From Pleodorina starrii (lineage: Eukaryota > Chlorophyta > Chlorophyceae > Chlamydomonadales > Volvocaceae), in NCBI GenBank assembly GCA_030267565.1, contig BRXU01000063.1:1-64000 (forward strand): a stretch of 64,000 bases of DNA, given 5' to 3'. Under the pieces are notes generated by a model. It searched no databases and was not told the DNA's origin. It worked only from the letters and a program-made list of their open reading frames with translations. The position numbers and the translations under genes are program-made. This document shows, piece after piece, positions 61,111-64,000 of this stretch; within the stretch, counting starts at the first letter, position 1; each line of letters opens with the position of its first letter.

Positions 61111-61335
61111 ATGCTGCCCATTCTCGTCACCCTGCAGTACGTCGCCGACACCAAGAACTCCATCGTGGACCGCCTGACCCGCGAGGAGAAGGGCGCCGCC
61201 GCTGTTGAGTACGGCCTCATTGTTGGCCTGATCGCGGTGGCCATCATCGCCGTCATCGCCACCCTCGGCGACGACTTGGTGGAAATGTTCACCAATGTCG
61301 GCGACGAGATCGATGGAGCTGCTACTCCTGAGTAA
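61111..61335 (+). CDS. flp: Flp-type pilin
   Basis: 74-residue prepilin, the main Tad pilus subunit. The leader is cut after G28 in TREEKGAAAVEYGL, leaving mature A29 with Glu and Tyr at positions 5 and 6, the Flp signature. One hydrophobic helix follows (LIVGLIAVAIIAVIATLG) and a short acidic tail. ATG 61111 has GAGGAC upstream. A hairpin 18 bp after the stop probably caps most transcripts here. Confidence 0.93.
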   Translation: MLPILVTLQYVADTKNSIVDRLTREEKGAAAVEYGLIVGLIAVAIIAVIATLGDDLVEMFTNVGDEIDGAATPE

Positions 61336-61352
61336 AGCTTTCGCTCCTCGGT

Positions 61353-61383
61353 GCCGCGGCGCCCCCGAGCGGGGCGTCGCGGC
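61353..61383 (+). terminator. Attenuator-like hairpin after flp
   Basis: Thirteen pairs (one G-U) between 61353-61365 and 61371-61383 around a 5-base loop, 18 bp past the flp stop. It can make flp mRNA the main product with read-through to the assembly genes, or protect its 3' end. Confidence 0.68.
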
Positions 61384-61460
61384 GCTTCGCATCACCGCCC
61401 ATCACTCGCTGAGTGAACTTCTACCGCCCTTGGTTGATTCGCACATGAAAAGGCACAATT

Positions 61461-61832
61461 ATGATCCGAATGCGATCCGAACGCGGTGCAGCCGCCGTGG
61501 AGTTCGCTCTCGTCGTGCCGATTCTCTTGGTGCTGCTGCTGGGCATCATCGAATTCGGCCGGGCGTACAACGTGCAGATCAGCCTCACCCACGCGGCGCG
61601 GGAGACCGCCCGCACCATGGCGATCGACAACGTCTGGGGTGACGCGGTGAGCCGGGGACGGACGGCGGCGCCGTCGGTCGCTCTCGCGACGGGGGACTTC
61701 GTCTCTGCGCCGGCCGCGTGCATCCCGGGTCGGCAGATCTCCGTCACGGTGACTCACGAACTCGAGACTCTCACTGGCATCACGGACGGTCTGACACTCA
61801 CCGGGAAAGCGGCCATGCGATGCGGCGGCTGA
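61461..61832 (+). CDS. TadE-like pseudopilin
   Basis: 123 residues. MIRMRSERGAAAVEFALVVPI carries the TadE leader with cleavage after G9 and Glu five residues on. One helix follows, then EFGRAYNVQISLTHAARETARTMA, the typical TadE continuation. The two Cys in the C-terminal half may pair. It overlaps the next gene by 13 bp. Confidence 0.88.
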   Translation: MIRMRSERGAAAVEFALVVPILLVLLLGIIEFGRAYNVQISLTHAARETARTMAIDNVWGDAVSRGRTAAPSVALATGDFVSAPAACIPGRQISVTVTHELETLTGITDGLTLTGKAAMRCGG

Positions 61833-62881
61833 TCGATCATGTGCGCCGTGCCCGGGAAGTGCACCGAGCAAACGGAGAGCGCGGTGCCGTGGCCGTCATG
61901 ACGGCCGTCGCCTTGGTGGTCCTGCTTCTTTTTGCCGCGTTGGCGATCGACGTCGGTCTCATGTACGAGGAGCGTGCGCAGCTGCAGTCCTCTGCCGATG
62001 CCGCGGCGCTCGCCGTGGCACAGGACTGTGCAGCCGGCAGCCCCTGCCTACCGGCGGCCATGCTGACGCGCGCGCGGCAGTACGCCTCCGCGAATGTGCG
62101 CGACGCCACCGTCGACGTGGACCAGCCGATCAAAACCGGCAACAAGGTCAAGGTCGCGGTGCACTCCCTGGACTCCGACGGCGCCGGCTCCCTCGCCCTG
62201 AACTTCGGCTTCGTCACGGGCAAGGACGAGGCCGACGTGTCTGCGGCGGCTGCGGCCTCGTGGCGTGCTCCGTACCGGGGGACTGCCGCTCTTCCCTTCA
62301 TCTTCTCCCGGTGCGACTTCCACCTCGGGGCCGGTCCGCAGGTGCTGCAGATGCACAGTGGCAGCAATGGCCATGGGAATGGCAACGGAAACGGGAACGG
62401 CAAGACCAAGAAGAGCGACGGCACCGACATGGAGGAATGTGGGTACAAAGCCACCTCTGGTCACAACCTCCCCGGGGGATTCGGCGTGATCGACAGCACT
62501 TCCTGCCAGGCTGTCGTCGAGATCGGGCAGAAGTCATACTCCGACCCCGGCAACAGCATCCCGGGCGAGTGCGAGACCAAACTGTCCGCGCTGAAGGGCA
62601 AGACCATCCTGCTGCCCATCTACACCGACCTCGGTGGAACCGGCAACAACGGCTGGTACCGCCCGGACGGCTGGGCCGCCTTCAAGCTGCTCGGCTGGCG
62701 TTTTCCGTCGACATCCGCGGGCAACACCACGTCCGGGGCTAGCTGCACCAGTCCCTGCACCGGCGTGATCGGCGAGTTCGTCCGCTTCGTCGGTCTCGAC
62801 GAGACCGAGTTCGAGCTGCCGGAGACCGGCGATCCCATTCCAACGGACTACGGCGCGGTCGTCGTCGGACTCGACGAGTAG
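61820..62881 (+). CDS. TadG-like pilus-assembly protein
   Basis: 353 residues. The N terminus has GERGAVAVMTAVALVVLLLFA, then AIDVGLMYEERAQLQSSADAAALA, the TadG/'putative Flp pilus-assembly TadG-like' signature. A low-complexity GNGNGNGNG stretch near 62379-62402 lies in the outside domain, which contains about eight cysteines. ATG 61820 lies inside the tadE end. The long C-terminal domain is probably exposed at the cell surface. Confidence 0.84.
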   Translation: MRRLIDHVRRAREVHRANGERGAVAVMTAVALVVLLLFAALAIDVGLMYEERAQLQSSADAAALAVAQDCAAGSPCLPAAMLTRARQYASANVRDATVDVDQPIKTGNKVKVAVHSLDSDGAGSLALNFGFVTGKDEADVSAAAAASWRAPYRGTAALPFIFSRCDFHLGAGPQVLQMHSGSNGHGNGNGNGNGKTKKSDGTDMEECGYKATSGHNLPGGFGVIDSTSCQAVVEIGQKSYSDPGNSIPGECETKLSALKGKTILLPIYTDLGGTGNNGWYRPDGWAAFKLLGWRFPSTSAGNTTSGASCTSPCTGVIGEFVRFVGLDETEFELPETGDPIPTDYGAVVVGLDE

Positions 62882-62947
62882 GACGAGCGCGATGTTCCAC
62901 CACCAGCCACCGCCACTCCGCGACCCATCGACCTCGGGAAGAACACC

Positions 62948-63694
62948 GTGAAGATCCGCATCATTGCCGGCTTCGTGATGGCCGTGCTGGCCCTCGCCGG
63001 CCTCGTTCTCGTCACCACCTACGTCGGCGCCGCCGACGCCCGCGCCCTGGACGACCAGGAGCCCCGCGAGGTGTACCTCGTCACCGCACCGATCCCCGAG
63101 GGCACCCCCGTGGAGGAGTTCGGCGAGTCCGTGGCCCTGCACACGGTTCCCGCCGCGGTCGTGCCCGACGGCGCGCTGTCCTCCCTGGGCGACCAGAGCG
63201 GGAAGGTTGCCGGCGTCGACCTGCAGCCGGGCGAGCAGCTGCTCGACTCCCGGCTGGTCGACCCCGAGGCGCTCGAGGCCCCGGGCACCGTGCCGGTCCC
63301 GGACGGGCTGCAGGAGGTCACGATCCAACTGGACGCGCCTCGTGTGGTCGGCGGCCAGCTGGCGGCCGGGGACCACGTCGGCTTCTTCGTCTCCTTCGAG
63401 GGCGACGACAACCGTACGTCCCGCACGTCCAAGGACCTGGACAAGATCCTCGTCACCTCTGTGCAGGGCGCGCCGACCGCCGCCGCTCCCGCTGAGGGAG
63501 AGGCAGCTGCAGAGAGCGCCGGCAACGAGGCGCCTGCTGTACCGGAAGGTTCGATGCTCGTCACCTTCGCCGTGAACGCCGACACCGCCGAGAAGATCGT
63601 CTACGCCTCCGAGTTCGGCCGGATCTGGCTCTCCCTCGAGCCCGAGGACGCCGAGGAGAACGCCAACGGCGCCACGCGGGAGGACTTCTCATGA
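62948..63694 (+). CDS. cpaB: CpaB/RcpC-like SAF-domain protein
   Basis: 248 residues: N-terminal helix (IIAGFVMAVLALAGLVLVTTY), then a SAF/CpaB domain with VYLVTAPIPEGTPVEEFGESVAL and GKVAGVDLQPGEQLLDSRLVDP, and a second CpaB domain (EVTIQLDAPRVVGGQLAAGDHVG). An Ala/Glu-rich insertion separates two parts of the latter. It helps assemble the Tad pilus at the cell envelope. GTG 62948; it overlaps cpaE by four bases. Confidence 0.88.
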   Translation: MKIRIIAGFVMAVLALAGLVLVTTYVGAADARALDDQEPREVYLVTAPIPEGTPVEEFGESVALHTVPAAVVPDGALSSLGDQSGKVAGVDLQPGEQLLDSRLVDPEALEAPGTVPVPDGLQEVTIQLDAPRVVGGQLAAGDHVGFFVSFEGDDNRTSRTSKDLDKILVTSVQGAPTAAAPAEGEAAAESAGNEAPAVPEGSMLVTFAVNADTAEKIVYASEFGRIWLSLEPEDAEENANGATREDFS

Positions 63695-64000
63695 GCCGCT
63701 TGTTGCTGGTCACCGGCGACCCCGCCTACGACGCCCACTTCCGCCAGGCGGTCCAGGGCCGGTTGCCCGGGGAGGTGCAGACCGTGCTCGGTACGGCGCT
63801 GCCTGGCACCCCGGACGAACTGCTCGGCCGCTCCGTCGGCGAACTGCCCACGGTAGTCGTGCTCGGCCCGGGGCTGGACCTCTACGAAGCCCTGCGGCTG
63901 GGGGGCGTCTTCGACATCCAGCGACCCGAGGTCGCCCTCGTCCTCGTCGTGCCCGCGGACATGTCCTTGGCCGTGGCGGCCATGCGCGCCGGCTTCCGCG
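63691..64000 (+). CDS. CpaE/TadZ-like pilus ATPase (5' part)
   Basis: The first 103 residues are visible: a receiver-like N-terminal domain (MSRLLLVTGDPAYDAHFRQA, TVVVLGPGLDLYEALRLGG, EVALVLVVPADMSLAVAAMRAG) of the kind that precedes the MinD/ParA ATPase in CpaE/TadZ. The canonical receiver Asp is replaced by Gly in VLGPGLD. The ATPase part lies beyond the window. ATG 63691 overlaps the cpaB stop. TadA, TadB and TadC would be expected next. Confidence 0.8.
   Translation, partial: MSRLLLVTGDPAYDAHFRQAVQGRLPGEVQTVLGTALPGTPDELLGRSVGELPTVVVLGPGLDLYEALRLGGVFDIQRPEVALVLVVPADMSLAVAAMRAGFR

Noticed and set aside
1..64000. tRNA, rRNA, insertion sequences, prophage, CRISPR or attachment sites
   Set aside because: None recognised on reading; tRNAscan and an ISfinder search would be decisive.

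Overview
The window is 64 kb of very GC-rich chromosomal DNA with densely packed genes, frequent GTG/TTG starts and ATGA/GTGA stop-start overlaps. The gene content points to an actinobacterium, most likely Micrococcaceae and probably Kocuria-like. Supporting signs are a zinc-finger-less DnaJ followed by HspR, an HspR operator (HAIR) in front of clpB, polyphosphate glucokinase, a DUF3073 protein, RNase J, a DUF222/HNH '13E12-type' nuclease and a Flp/Tad pilus locus. The genus is inferred from gene content, not from a marker gene. I recognised no rRNA, tRNA, insertion sequence, prophage or CRISPR array.

Layout. 1-2036: heat-shock block (grpE end, dnaJ, hspR). 2063-19361: housekeeping and accessory genes: a GNAT acetyltransferase with trmB, a LOG-type protein, two transporters, a hexose-6-phosphate mutarotase, the HNH nuclease with internal 15-bp repeats, DoxX and PfpI-type proteins, an SDR, a DEAD-box helicase, tandem HAD phosphatases, DinB and VOC proteins, a CDP-alcohol phosphatidyltransferase and polyphosphate glucokinase. 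19938-28658: a SulP transporter, a MerR regulator with a frameshifted O-acyltransferase, RNase J, a frameshifted CapA-type protein and an MFS pump. 28884-32815: hemerythrin, clpB and DUF3073. 32960-40160: purine genes (purM, purF, purD, purC) with asparaginase and an SCP-2-like protein. 40175-42822: a two-component system next to a gene for a short secreted Cys/Trp-rich peptide that has not been called as a gene by length-based methods. 42823-43266: a probable 6C-type small RNA. 43267-49119: a lactate-utilisation regulon (GntR regulator, lactate permease, lutABC). 49697-54554: a biotin-uptake cluster (bioMNY) with an acyl-CoA ligase and a thiolase. 54663-60016: a small membrane protein, a CGNR regulator, a GH26-like hydrolase, a GT1 glycosyltransferase and a large membrane protein of unknown function. 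60166-64000: the start of a Flp/Tad pilus locus, cut by the window end.

How parts work together. HspR (1596-2036) should bind the inverted repeat at 29607-29627 and so couple clpB to the dnaK operon. In the lactate region, three copies of the palindrome TGGTCNGACCA sit just downstream of two divergent promoters, as expected for repression by the adjacent GntR protein, and a CRP/GlxR-like site overlaps the lutA -35 region. The most novel-looking locus is 40513-42822: a 52-residue preprotein with a Sec signal, lying 9 bp upstream of a six-helix histidine kinase, with a NarL-type response regulator transcribed divergently. That arrangement is typical of peptide-sensing circuits. Two genes (21666-23776 and 26188-27158) are each broken by one apparently missing base in a G run, which could be phase variation or sequence error.
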